Positions 8,666 through 16,591 of a DNA stretch of 64,000 bases are shown one piece after another (the stretch's first letter is position 1; the number at the start of each line of letters is the position of its first letter). This DNA comes from JANSWP01 sp041941305 (lineage in GTDB: Bacteria; Bacteroidota; Bacteroidia; Chitinophagales; Saprospiraceae): contig JBGTQJ010000032.1 in assembly GCA_041941305.1 (NCBI GenBank), positions 38,203 through 102,202 of the forward strand. The letters run 5' to 3'. Both the position numbers and the translations under genes were made by a program. The notes under the pieces were generated by a model. It was not told the origin of the DNA. It saw only the letters and a list, made by a program, of their open reading frames with translations, and searched no databases.

Positions 8666-8841
8666 TTCTTTTCTTGTTGTTTCATACTTTCAATTTTTCG
8701 CCACAATTCCTCGGACTCTTCCATGACTTTGGCATACAATCTCAAATCACCAGATCGCTGGATGTCTCTCGCTTTTTCGAGCATTTGACGATATTCTTTT
8801 TCCAGTTTTTTGGTTGGATTGGACTTGAATATGGAAAACAT
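8662..8841 (-). CDS. Lacal_2735-family small protein (DUF6435-like)
   Basis: A 59-residue highly charged helical protein beginning MFSIFKSNPTKKLEKEY, followed by QRSGDLRLYAKVMEESEELW and a Lys-rich tail. This matches the small Lacal_2735-type family common in Bacteroidota and marine proteobacteria, of unknown function. The start at 8841 is chosen because family members begin MFxLFK. The stop overlaps the SDR start (ATGA), so the pair is an operon. An upstream MITE-like element begins ~110 bp away. Confidence 0.8.
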   Translation of the reverse strand: MFSIFKSNPTKKLEKEYRQMLEKARDIQRSGDLRLYAKVMEESEELWRKIESMKQQEKK

Positions 8842-8951
8842 AAGAATAAATTTTTTAAAGGATTTAATTAGCACGCAAGTCAAACAATTTTAATGGAAAA
8901 AGTTTTTGGAGGTCGATACTTTTTTCAAATTTTTATTTACTTCCAGTCTGT

Positions 8952-9139
8952 CTAAGCACCAAATCAAATTTATCTACAACTAATTTTGGTTTCTTTTTTC
9001 CTCTTACTTCGTTTGCCAAGGGCATCCCTTTGGGGGAAAATACTCGTCAGAACTAAGGCTATGCCTGCGTTTTTCGCCTCGTTAGAGAAAAATAGAATTC
9101 CAAAATTTTACTTATACATAAATATGACTTGGTGCTTAG
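8952..9139. mobile_element. MITE-like element copy 1 (~186 bp) with imperfect terminal inverted repeats
   Basis: The element starts CTAAGCACCAA and ends TTGGTGCTTAG. About 38 bp at each end are imperfectly complementary, including the inner TTTTGG / CCAAAA blocks. A second copy lies at 54373-54558, with the same central text (GCCAAGGGCATCCCTTTGGG, GGCTATGCCTGCGTTTTTCG). No transposase is encoded. Short open frames inside it are not genes. No clear target-site duplication could be read. Confidence 0.75.
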
Positions 9140-9191
9140 TTGAACTAAAATCCAATATTCTGTATTTAAAAAAACTAAAATATACCAGGCA

Positions 9192-9537
9192 ATGAACCCA
9201 TATCAACATGCTCAAATCTCTGTAAAAAAAAGAGGTGGCGTCATCGAAGATTACTATCCAATTCATTTTTTCATGGATGCTACCAAGGAGTTGTGTAGCG
9301 ACTTGCTATTATCTCCGCTCCAAATAACTGGTAAGCTGCAATCTTTACTCCTCACTCACAATAGCTGGTTTTTGAATGCCATTTGCCCAAAAATTTTGGG
9401 ACACCTCAAAAACTGGAATTGGACAAGCAGAAGATATTGAGGAAGCTTTCCAAAACAGCTTAAAAGACTGGTTGAAAAAACATGGCACCCTGTTTTTGGA
9501 AGAAGTGAAGAGAATTGAATCACAACTTAAAAAGTAA
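9192..9537 (+). pseudogene. Frameshifted small gene, N-terminus DUF6915-like
   Basis: The first frame (ATG 9192) opens MNPYQHAQISVKKRGGVIED, YYPIHFFMDATKE, resembling the DUF6915-type start (Y-Q-H-A-x-x-SVKK-x-GG-x-x-EDY-x-PIH-x-F-DATK). This frame ends at 9440. A coherent continuation in the next frame runs ~9388-9537: FWDTSKTGIGQAEDIEEAFQ, then NSLKDWLKKHGTLFLEEVKR and IESQLKK before the stop. The two halves suggest one gene broken by at least one frameshift. The tail overlaps the convergent LytTR gene by 11 bp. Family assignment is tentative. Confidence 0.5.
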
Positions 9538-10270
9538 GCTTCCGAATATTATCCAGATAAGATCGACTCACGCGCACGACGTCGCCATTTTTCATCTTCA
9601 CATCATAGCTGGAGGGATACTTAAATATTTCCTGAATAAAATGGATATTGATGATGGAAGAACGGTGTACTCGAATGAAGTTTTCAGGATCAAGCTTTTC
9701 AGCAACTTGTCCTATTCCATAGTTGCTTAAATAGCTTTGTTTTTCCGTAATCAGTCGAGAATAGTCTTTTTCTGCTTCGATCCAAATGATATCAGCTGTA
9801 TTGATAGCGACGAGTTTGTTTTTGCTGGAGACTAGAATCTTGGAGGGATAATTGGTATTCGAGTTATTTTCAGCTAGCAGACTTTCAGCCAGAGCTTTCA
9901 GGTTTTGAAGGTGCTCTTCACCCGATCCCAATACCTTATTCACAGCTTTGGCAAATCGGTCTTTGGTATAGGGTTTCAATAAATAATCTACTGCATTCAC
10001 CTCAAAAGCTTCTAATGCATACTGATCATAGGCTGTGGAAAAAATAATTTGTGGCATTTCCTCCAAATGTTGCAACACATCAAAGCCCGTCATCCCAGGC
10101 ATTTGAATATCCAAAAAGACAATCTCCGGTTGAAATTCATTGATGAGTTTGATGGCATCCACTCCATTATTGGCTTCTCCCACAATGACGAGGGAAGGAT
10201 AATCCTCGAGGTATTCCTTTAAAAGCGACCTGGCAGGAGCTTCATCGTCGATAATGGCGATTTTTTTCAC
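9527..10270 (-). CDS. LytTR-family response regulator (GTG start), partner of upstream kinase
   Basis: The 247-residue protein starts with GTG (MKKIAIIDDEAPARSLL). The receiver domain (~1-120) has the acidic pair DDE, the phosphoacceptor Asp in IVFLDIQMPGMTGFD and Lys in LLKPYTKD. The LytTR domain covers ~145-247 (KLVAINTADIIWIEAEKDYS, then RVHRSSIININHIQ-like). The kinase gene 10376-11428 precedes it on the same strand, 105 bp away. That gap contains phased TTGTTCAA-type repeats, which could let the regulator control its own expression. Confidence 0.93.
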   Translation of the reverse strand: MKKIAIIDDEAPARSLLKEYLEDYPSLVIVGEANNGVDAIKLINEFQPEIVFLDIQMPGMTGFDVLQHLEEMPQIIFSTAYDQYALEAFEVNAVDYLLKPYTKDRFAKAVNKVLGSGEEHLQNLKALAESLLAENNSNTNYPSKILVSSKNKLVAINTADIIWIEAEKDYSRLITEKQSYLSNYGIGQVAEKLDPENFIRVHRSSIINIHFIQEIFKYPSSYDVKMKNGDVVRVSRSYLDNIRKLTF

Positions 10271-10280
10271 AAGCCGTGTT

Positions 10281-10376
10281 TAGTTTAAAGTTGTTTAAAG
10301 TTGTTCCAATTGATTCAAAGTAGGTCAAACAATTTTGAACAATTTTATACCATATTTGAACAATATTGAACAATGC
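10281..10376. repeat. Phased short repeats (~10/21 bp) between kinase and regulator genes
   Basis: On the minus strand TTGTTCAA recurs three times plus TTGTTTGA, with spacings of 10, 21 and 10 bp. A duplicated AACTTTAAAC follows at 11 bp spacing. All lie in the gap before the LytTR regulator. The helical phasing suggests a cooperative protein-binding array, for example LytTR self-regulation. This is inference. Confidence 0.45.
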
Positions 10377-11428
10377 TAATCTGGTATCCGAAATTTCACA
10401 CAAACTCCTCCCTCTTCTTTCTCAATCAACTCCAATTCAGATTGATACATTTTTTCCAATCGCAGTTTGGTATTCGACAGTCCCACTCCATTTCCAATTT
10501 CGGGAGCCCCTTCCTGAAGTCCTAACCCAGAATCGCAAACTTCAAATTCTACAGAACCTTCTTTGGGCATCGCTCTTACGACCACTTCTCCTCCATCTAT
10601 TTTTGGAGAGATTCCATGTTTAACCGCATTTTCTACCAATGGTTGTAAAATCATAGGTGGTACCGAACTGTTTACTACTCTTTCGTCAATCTCAAAATGA
10701 AATTGGAGTCGTTCTTCAAAACGCTCTTTTTCAAGTTCCAGATAAGTTTTTACAAATTCAATTTCTTCTTCCAAAGGCACCAGTTCCATTTTGGAGCCTT
10801 TTAGCTGGTATCGAAACAAATCGGAAAGCTTGGCAATCATTTCCCTGGTTCGTTCCTGCTTAGGCGGAACAGAAGCACTGATGGTATTGAAGGTATTGTA
10901 CAGAAAATGTGGATTCAATTGAGCTTTCAAGGCAGTGAGTTCGCTTTTAAGGGCCAACTCCCGCAATTCTCCTTCAAGTCGCTGTTGCTCACGCAATTTG
11001 GAGTGGTATTCATACACATGAAAAATGCCAAATTGAAGGACATAAAATAAAAACGGAATGTACACGTCCCACCATGCAAAAGGCCAGGAAAGGTGTCCCA
11101 TTTCGAAATAATCTGCTATTAGGTAATAGGCATTTAACCGAATGGCTAAGAAAAAGGGCAATACCAGCAAGTGGATCATGATTTTATGCCAAATTTTCAA
11201 ATGACTGAATTTTTTGAAGATGAGCCACCAGATGGGAAGTGTAAGCAATGCAGTAATTCCATACTCTACTATTGCATCCATGGAAGTGTAATGACCATTT
11301 CCCTGGGATGTCAAATACAAGGTAGCATAATAGGTGGATGCAAAAAAGGTGTAAAAGAGCAGAACAGCCCCCAATTCATTTAGCCGAATTCCAAAAATTC
11401 GTTGATTCCAAATATGATTATCCTGCAT
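10376..11428 (-). CDS. LytS-type sensor histidine kinase
   Basis: The start at the ATG giving MQDNHIWNQRIFGIRLNELG is chosen over the longer frame because the 18 extra residues look unlike the family. The 350-residue protein has four predicted membrane segments in the first ~150 residues, a short coiled coil, then a His_kinase domain with the phosphoacceptor His in LKAQLNPHFLYNTFNTI. A HATPase_c domain follows, with ILQPLVENAVKHGI and VCDSGLGL. It pairs with the LytTR regulator 9527-10270. The stimulus is unknown. Confidence 0.92.
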   Translation of the reverse strand: MQDNHIWNQRIFGIRLNELGAVLLFYTFFASTYYATLYLTSQGNGHYTSMDAIVEYGITALLTLPIWWLIFKKFSHLKIWHKIMIHLLVLPFFLAIRLNAYYLIADYFEMGHLSWPFAWWDVYIPFLFYVLQFGIFHVYEYHSKLREQQRLEGELRELALKSELTALKAQLNPHFLYNTFNTISASVPPKQERTREMIAKLSDLFRYQLKGSKMELVPLEEEIEFVKTYLELEKERFEERLQFHFEIDERVVNSSVPPMILQPLVENAVKHGISPKIDGGEVVVRAMPKEGSVEFEVCDSGLGLQEGAPEIGNGVGLSNTKLRLEKMYQSELELIEKEEGGVCVKFRIPD

Positions 11429-11521
11429 GATAAGGATTTTTAACAAAATAAAGTATTCCAGCAAGCAATCTCCAATCCCCATCGATTAACTGCAAAATAA
11501 GGAGATGAATTGCAAGACTTG

Positions 11522-11929
11522 CTATTGAAGAGAATCTTTGGGCTCAGGATAGTTTCCAATATGCCATTCCCAATCTTTATCTTCTATTTTTAAAAACTCT
11601 TGAAAGTCAGTCGGGCCTTCTCTCAGATACTCACGCCAAAATTTGATTTTCCCCTTTTCTAATTCAACTATTACAACTCCTACACTTGCATTTGGTTTGC
11701 CGTAGCTGAAGGTAAATTCTCCGCTGCCAGTTTGACTTGCTTCATCAAAGCACAAATGATGAAACTCCATTCGATGTTGGCTTTCCAAAGCATCAAAATA
11801 AGGTCGAAGTTGCACATGCCCTCTAAAATATTGAATATCAGGCGGCTCCATGTAGATCGCATTTTCATCAAAGCTGCTCAGCGCCAGGTTAGTATTTTGA
11901 GTTGACCAGCCTTCGGCGATGTTATTCAT
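11522..11929 (-). CDS. NTF2-like / SnoaL-like protein
   Basis: The protein (~135 residues from ATG 11929) has the alpha+beta NTF2 pattern: AEGWSTQNTNLAL, then AIYMEPPDIQYFRGHVQLRP, a W-rich C-terminal sheet (KFWREYLREGP). Such folds act as small-molecule isomerases, in binding, or in unknown roles. Sequence upstream of the ATG stays in frame for a few codons, including TTG at 11932, so the true start could be slightly earlier. It is divergent from the DUF5916 gene with little spacing between the genes. Confidence 0.7.
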   Translation of the reverse strand: MNNIAEGWSTQNTNLALSSFDENAIYMEPPDIQYFRGHVQLRPYFDALESQHRMEFHHLCFDEASQTGSGEFTFSYGKPNASVGVVIVELEKGKIKFWREYLREGPTDFQEFLKIEDKDWEWHIGNYPEPKDSLQ

Positions 11930-12014
11930 CAAGGTTTTGAATTGAATGGTGCTTAACCGTAATAAAATGATGTATTTTCGACCCCTCTTATTAATTCTAG
12001 CAAAACAAGATACG

Positions 12015-14288
12015 ATGATTAAAATTCAGAGTGAATGCTTAATTCGTTATTGGCTTATGCTTTTGCTTTTTGGAAACTCAATATTAGTTTCTGCTCAAGT
12101 CGCCGATATAAAAGATAGACTGCAAAATGAATATCAAATCAAAATCAACAAAACAGAAGAGAACATTAATATAGATGGACGGTTAGACGAAGCCGTTTGG
12201 AAGCAAGCCTATATGATAAAAAACTTTTGGATGAGTTTTCCAGAAGATGATCGACGAGCAGATGCCAATCTACAAACAGAAGTTCAAATGGCTTATGACG
12301 ATCAATTCATCTACATCGCTGCTACTTGCTACCAGCCCAACGATTTCAGGATAACTACCTTAAAAAGAGATAATGGCATTTTTTGGAGAGGAGATGTCTT
12401 CGGCGTGTTAATCGATCCTGTCAATAAATCTACTAACGGATTTGGCTTTAGCACCAATCCTGCAGGCGTGCAGTACGAATCATTAATTTCTGGTCGAACA
12501 GGTACTCGGGCAGATTCGGGTGGTGGCAACTCCGCATTCAACACCGCCTGGGACAATAAGTGGTATGTAGAGACACAAATGGGAACTGACAGATGGACCC
12601 TTGAAATGGCAATTCCTTTTAAATCTTTGAGATACGAACCCAATCTGACAACCTGGGGTATTAATTTCATTAGAGGGGAGCCCAGAGGCAATGCCTGGCA
12701 TACCTGGTCTCCAGTGCCAGTACAGTTTCTCACATTTGATCTGGGTTATACTGGGGCATTGGTATGGGATACCCCACCTGTAAAAGTTAAGAGCAATATT
12801 TCCCTTATTCCTTATGTGCTAGGTAGTGTAGAAAAAGATTTTGAAGAGCAAACGGATACTGATTATGAAGGAAGAATAGGAGTTGATGGAAAAGTTGCTA
12901 TAACGCCCACTCTTAATTTGGATGTGACCATCAATCCCGATTTTTCGCAGGTAGATGTAGATGAGCAAGTGACGAACTTAAGCACCTTCAATATTCGATT
13001 TCCAGAAAGGCGTTTATTTTTCCTGGAGAACAGTGATGTGTTTGCCAATTTTGGGATTCCTCCCATGCGTCCCTTCTTTTCCAGAAAAATTGGATTGGAT
13101 GAAGATGGTGGCACGATTCCCATTGCTTATGGTTTGCGCTTAAGCGGTAACCTCAACAATGATTTGCGGGTAGGCGTCATGAATATGCAAACCAGGGAAC
13201 AAAGCGATTATCCTGGACAAAACTATACCACAGTTGCACTACACAGAAGAGTTCTGGAGCGGTCTGTTATCAAAGGTTATTTTAACAATCGACAAGGTTT
13301 TCTGGACGGTGAGATCAATGGAGATAACTACAACCGCACCGCAGGTCTGGCTTTTCAATATTTTTCCCAGGATGCCAAATGGCAGGGCTTCGGTGGCTAT
13401 GGACAATCGTTCAGCGATGGCTTATCTGGCGACAATTATTTTTATAATGTAGGTGGAGGCTATGATGGTCGGAGTTGGAGTATCTACTCTAATGTGTCGG
13501 GCATCGGTGATCAATATTATGCAGATATGGGTTGGATTCCATTTGCCGAGCATTATGACGCTAATAGAGATACAACTATTCATGTGGGTTTTCAACACAC
13601 CTTTACGAGAGTGACCTATACAATCTATCCTGAAAGTGGCAGTAAAATTCAAACACATCGAATTGCTCTCCGACATATTTTGGATGTAGATAATAACCTG
13701 GATTTGTTGCACAATAGAATCCGCTTCAACTACAGTATGAATTTTGCCAATTCCTCCTCTATCACGGTCGGTTTTAACCACGACGATAAACAATTGCTTT
13801 TTCCATTTGATTTTACTGACGAAGAACCCTTGCCAGCGGGGCGGTATCATTTCAGTACTGTGTCAGGAGAATACCAAAGCGACCAACGAGGTTTTTTCAG
13901 TTGGCGGGCAAGTCTTGAATATGGCGGTTTTTACAATGGAAATCTCTTACGAACTTCCTTAAGAGCCAATTACAGAGTTCAGCCCTGGGGTAATTTTGGT
14001 GTCAACTTCGTGTATAATAAATTGGATCTTCCCACACCCTATGGAGATCGAAACCTATTTTTAATCAGTCCAAAAATAGAAGTAAATTTTTCCAGAAATC
14101 TTTTCTGGACAACCTTTTTGCAATACAATACCCAACAGGATAACTTCAATATCAACAGCCGTTTGCAATGGCGTTACCGACCACTTTCTGATTTGTTTAT
14201 TGTTTATTCTGATAATTATGCGGTAGAAATTTGGGGAAAGAAAAACAGGGCACTGGTTTTGAAATGCAATTATTGGTTGAATCTTTAA
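12015..14288 (+). CDS. DUF5916 outer-membrane protein with CBM9-like N-terminal domain
   Basis: The start giving MIKIQSECLIRYWLMLLLFG is preferred because it produces a signal peptide ending SAQ, whereas the longer frame from 11946 adds 23 unrelated residues. Residues ~45-240 form a carbohydrate-binding family 9-like domain (INIDGRLDEAVW, KRDNGIFWRGDVFGVLIDP). The rest is a DUF5916 beta-barrel region with RFPERRLFFLENSDVF and repeated aromatic strands, ending LKCNYWLNL. A paralogue lies at 55096-57276. The protein probably sits in the outer membrane. Whether it binds or transports a glycan is not known. The gene converges with the TULIP-like cluster across a hairpin at 14356-14400. Confidence 0.87.
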   Translation: MIKIQSECLIRYWLMLLLFGNSILVSAQVADIKDRLQNEYQIKINKTEENINIDGRLDEAVWKQAYMIKNFWMSFPEDDRRADANLQTEVQMAYDDQFIYIAATCYQPNDFRITTLKRDNGIFWRGDVFGVLIDPVNKSTNGFGFSTNPAGVQYESLISGRTGTRADSGGGNSAFNTAWDNKWYVETQMGTDRWTLEMAIPFKSLRYEPNLTTWGINFIRGEPRGNAWHTWSPVPVQFLTFDLGYTGALVWDTPPVKVKSNISLIPYVLGSVEKDFEEQTDTDYEGRIGVDGKVAITPTLNLDVTINPDFSQVDVDEQVTNLSTFNIRFPERRLFFLENSDVFANFGIPPMRPFFSRKIGLDEDGGTIPIAYGLRLSGNLNNDLRVGVMNMQTREQSDYPGQNYTTVALHRRVLERSVIKGYFNNRQGFLDGEINGDNYNRTAGLAFQYFSQDAKWQGFGGYGQSFSDGLSGDNYFYNVGGGYDGRSWSIYSNVSGIGDQYYADMGWIPFAEHYDANRDTTIHVGFQHTFTRVTYTIYPESGSKIQTHRIALRHILDVDNNLDLLHNRIRFNYSMNFANSSSITVGFNHDDKQLLFPFDFTDEEPLPAGRYHFSTVSGEYQSDQRGFFSWRASLEYGGFYNGNLLRTSLRANYRVQPWGNFGVNFVYNKLDLPTPYGDRNLFLISPKIEVNFSRNLFWTTFLQYNTQQDNFNINSRLQWRYRPLSDLFIVYSDNYAVEIWGKKNRALVLKCNYWLNL

Positions 14289-14355
14289 GCTATTCGGGGT
14301 ACAATTATTGGCTCTTTGACAAAATAACAATTGTCTACACGTCAAAAAAATACAT

Positions 14356-14400
14356 TGAGACATCTAATGATTTTCCGTTAGAAAATCATTAGATGTCTCA
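14356..14400. terminator. Hairpin between convergent genes (20 bp perfect stem)
   Basis: Two 20 bp arms, TGAGACATCTAATGATTTTC at 14356 and its complement at 14381, flank a 5-base loop. It lies between convergent stops. A related hairpin at 61507-61565 shares the central ATGATTTTCCG ... GAAAATCAT core and a downstream TATAGAA...CGCCA stretch, while the outer arms differ but still pair perfectly. It is a bidirectional terminator candidate. Confidence 0.65.
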
Positions 14401-14432
14401 TTATAGAATAATTTCGCCAATATTCATTTCTA

Positions 14433-16301
14433 TTACAATTCGAAGGATATATTATCTGCCCAATCCTTCACTTTCTTAATGTTACTTTTTATAGCTTGTT
14501 CGGCTTCCTCTAACACATTCGGTTGTTGCCTCAATCCAAATTCCTTGTAATAGATGTGGGTTACCAAATCCTGGCATTCAGAAAATCTGGCATCACTGAA
14601 GCCAAAAGTCTGCCCACCTGGAAAGACCCAGTTGTTTCCGGAATTATTGAGGTAACTTTCGACCTTATTGGCAAAACTGCCCGCCCAATTGGTACAATCT
14701 TTATATCTATCTGCTATCTTGCCTATGAAACTAGAAGAACCGTCTACACCAGCCATTATACCTTTGTCGAAATCGGTTCCTTGAGTGCTAGGTTTTGAAT
14801 AGTCTCCCAATTGTTTCACTTGCAGGCGTCCATTGGATGTTACCTCGATTTGTAAAATGATCTGACTACGGTAGCTACCTACACGCCCTTCAACATTACC
14901 AGTATCAAAGGCATCTCCAGGATCAAAGTCGACTTGCATCGAGCCCCAGACATCTATAATGATTTGATCATTGCTTAAACAGACAGACATGTCTGCGTAA
15001 GACCACAATTTGTAATGGGCATCAGCGGATAAGCTATCAAATACACCCAAAGCTTTATGTTTAATGTGCTTTTTGGCGCCTTCGGTGTATTGGAATCGGA
15101 GTACATTATCTGCTGGTAAATAATGTGGTATATTCCATTTATCAACCCATGCAACCCCTATTGGCGTATAATTGATTGATCCTGGATTAGAATCTCTGTC
15201 GAACCTGGACGAGGCGCTCCATTTAAAAGTGCCAGAGTTAAATGAAGTAATAACAGGCTTTATACACAGATTGGGCAAATGAGGTTCCAGCGACGCTGCA
15301 AGAAATTCTGCAAATTCTTGTCGGCGGATAGCCATAGCGCCATCAACGTATTTGGATTCATTTTCCTCAACCCAGTTCCATGGAATATCATGATTAGGAT
15401 AGAGGGACCCTTCTTCGAATTTCATTAGGTAGTTCAAAGTGAATAGCTCCGGTTTATTAATAGTACGACCATTGCCATCTCGGTAGGGTGAGATCATAAA
15501 ATTGAGTTCTTTAGGCTTGATAGAGGAGCGATCGGTACGTTCTTTCGTGGTAGTGGCATAACCCAGTACTACCGCTGAGCTACCAAAGAAAGATTTCCAA
15601 CTGGCATTGATGAATTTAGCACTAGTTACCTGTTTCAAGACTTCACCCTCCTTATCCAAACCTGCAATTTCCGGTTTATTTTGCAATTGGGCAGTATTCA
15701 AATCGAGATAAAGCTGCTTGACGCTAAACATGGTCCTAGTATGTAAATTATTGAGGCGGGCTTTATCTGATTCGCTTAGGTCTTTATAGAACTTTGACTC
15801 CGGGTCCTTGTCTTCAAAATTCAAATCGACCTCCATTTGAAAGATTATCGGTGCATTATTCAGCTGGGTGACTTTGTTGAAATAAGCGCCCTCACTGTCT
15901 ATTTTTCGTTCAATTATTTCAAAGCTGCTGAAAAAGAGATTATACAAAACCCGATTGCTTCCTTCTTTAAAGCGAATCACCTGTTTATATTCTTCTTTCA
16001 GACCATCAGGAATTCCAAAACGAGCTCTTACCGCAAATCTAAAATGATTACTTATTAGTGTCTCAGGGACATCGTCATTTTCTGTAAAGTCAAAGAGCTT
16101 TTTACTCCCCAGGTTAATGGGCGTCATGTCTTTCAATGGTCCTCTTCTCTCTGTTTGTTGGTACCAAATTTCAATAGGTTGGGCCTTGTTCAGGGTCGTT
16201 AAATATTTCAACATTTGGTTGTTAATCGCCTGTGCCGTTGTGGCTACCACCATGTCATAGCGATTGGTAAGATTAGATGCTAAATAGTTGGTAGTACTCA
16301 T
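14433..16301 (-). CDS. TULIP/P47-like protein A (622 aa), unknown function
   Basis: The N-terminus, NRYDMVVATTAQAINNQMLKYL (residues 13-34), looks like the opening of TULIP-family P47/OrfX-like proteins (D-x-V-x-x-x-x-x-IN-x-x-x-x-x-YL). Family-like landmarks are FTLNYLM (287-293), IPWNWVE (306-312), DFDPGDAFDTGN (458-469) and WVFPGGQTFGF...DARFSECQDLVTHIYY (558-585). TULIP folds bind lipids. P47/OrfX proteins accompany some clostridial neurotoxins. No signal peptide. The assignment is by remembered family pattern, not a search. A ~37-residue tail after THIYY is absent from the paralogue 16592-18439, which otherwise aligns along its length. Gene order suggests one transcription unit with 18603-22058. 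Confidence 0.6.
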   Translation of the reverse strand: MSTTNYLASNLTNRYDMVVATTAQAINNQMLKYLTTLNKAQPIEIWYQQTERRGPLKDMTPINLGSKKLFDFTENDDVPETLISNHFRFAVRARFGIPDGLKEEYKQVIRFKEGSNRVLYNLFFSSFEIIERKIDSEGAYFNKVTQLNNAPIIFQMEVDLNFEDKDPESKFYKDLSESDKARLNNLHTRTMFSVKQLYLDLNTAQLQNKPEIAGLDKEGEVLKQVTSAKFINASWKSFFGSSAVVLGYATTTKERTDRSSIKPKELNFMISPYRDGNGRTINKPELFTLNYLMKFEEGSLYPNHDIPWNWVEENESKYVDGAMAIRRQEFAEFLAASLEPHLPNLCIKPVITSFNSGTFKWSASSRFDRDSNPGSINYTPIGVAWVDKWNIPHYLPADNVLRFQYTEGAKKHIKHKALGVFDSLSADAHYKLWSYADMSVCLSNDQIIIDVWGSMQVDFDPGDAFDTGNVEGRVGSYRSQIILQIEVTSNGRLQVKQLGDYSKPSTQGTDFDKGIMAGVDGSSSFIGKIADRYKDCTNWAGSFANKVESYLNNSGNNWVFPGGQTFGFSDARFSECQDLVTHIYYKEFGLRQQPNVLEEAEQAIKSNIKKVKDWADNISFEL

Positions 16302-16591
16302 GTTATTAAGAGTTTTAAAAATTGGAAACTATTGGAGAAGTTGTTCAAAAACTCAAATTGAGATTACGAATAGTATCTTTTGCCAACTCTTCGTCCTCCT
16401 TCTATCCTTCCAGAAGAAAACCAGTCAGGATAGGCAAGCTTTGAATAAAAATTAGCTGCTTCTCATCTGCAATCTTTATTATTTAACAACTTCGAGAAAA
16501 AAGATTTACTTCATACCGTTGTGCAATCTTGTTGCTAAACATCATTTTGAGGGTAAGCCAAAGAACTTACCCCCAAAAGACAATCACCATT
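16302..16591. other. Spacer between TULIP-like paralogues with weak terminator-like hairpin
   Basis: No gene is seen. GGGTAAG at 16551 pairs with CTTACCC ending at 16572, with an 8-base loop, next to the stop of the paralogue at 16592. Read on the minus strand it is followed by a weak T-rich tract, so it may be a weak terminator. Spacing of 290 bp suggests each paralogue may also have its own promoter. Confidence 0.4.

Noticed and set aside
8986..9195. Small plus-strand gene inside the MITE-like element
   Set aside because: Sequence is mostly repeat-element text and the frame is not kept in the second copy.
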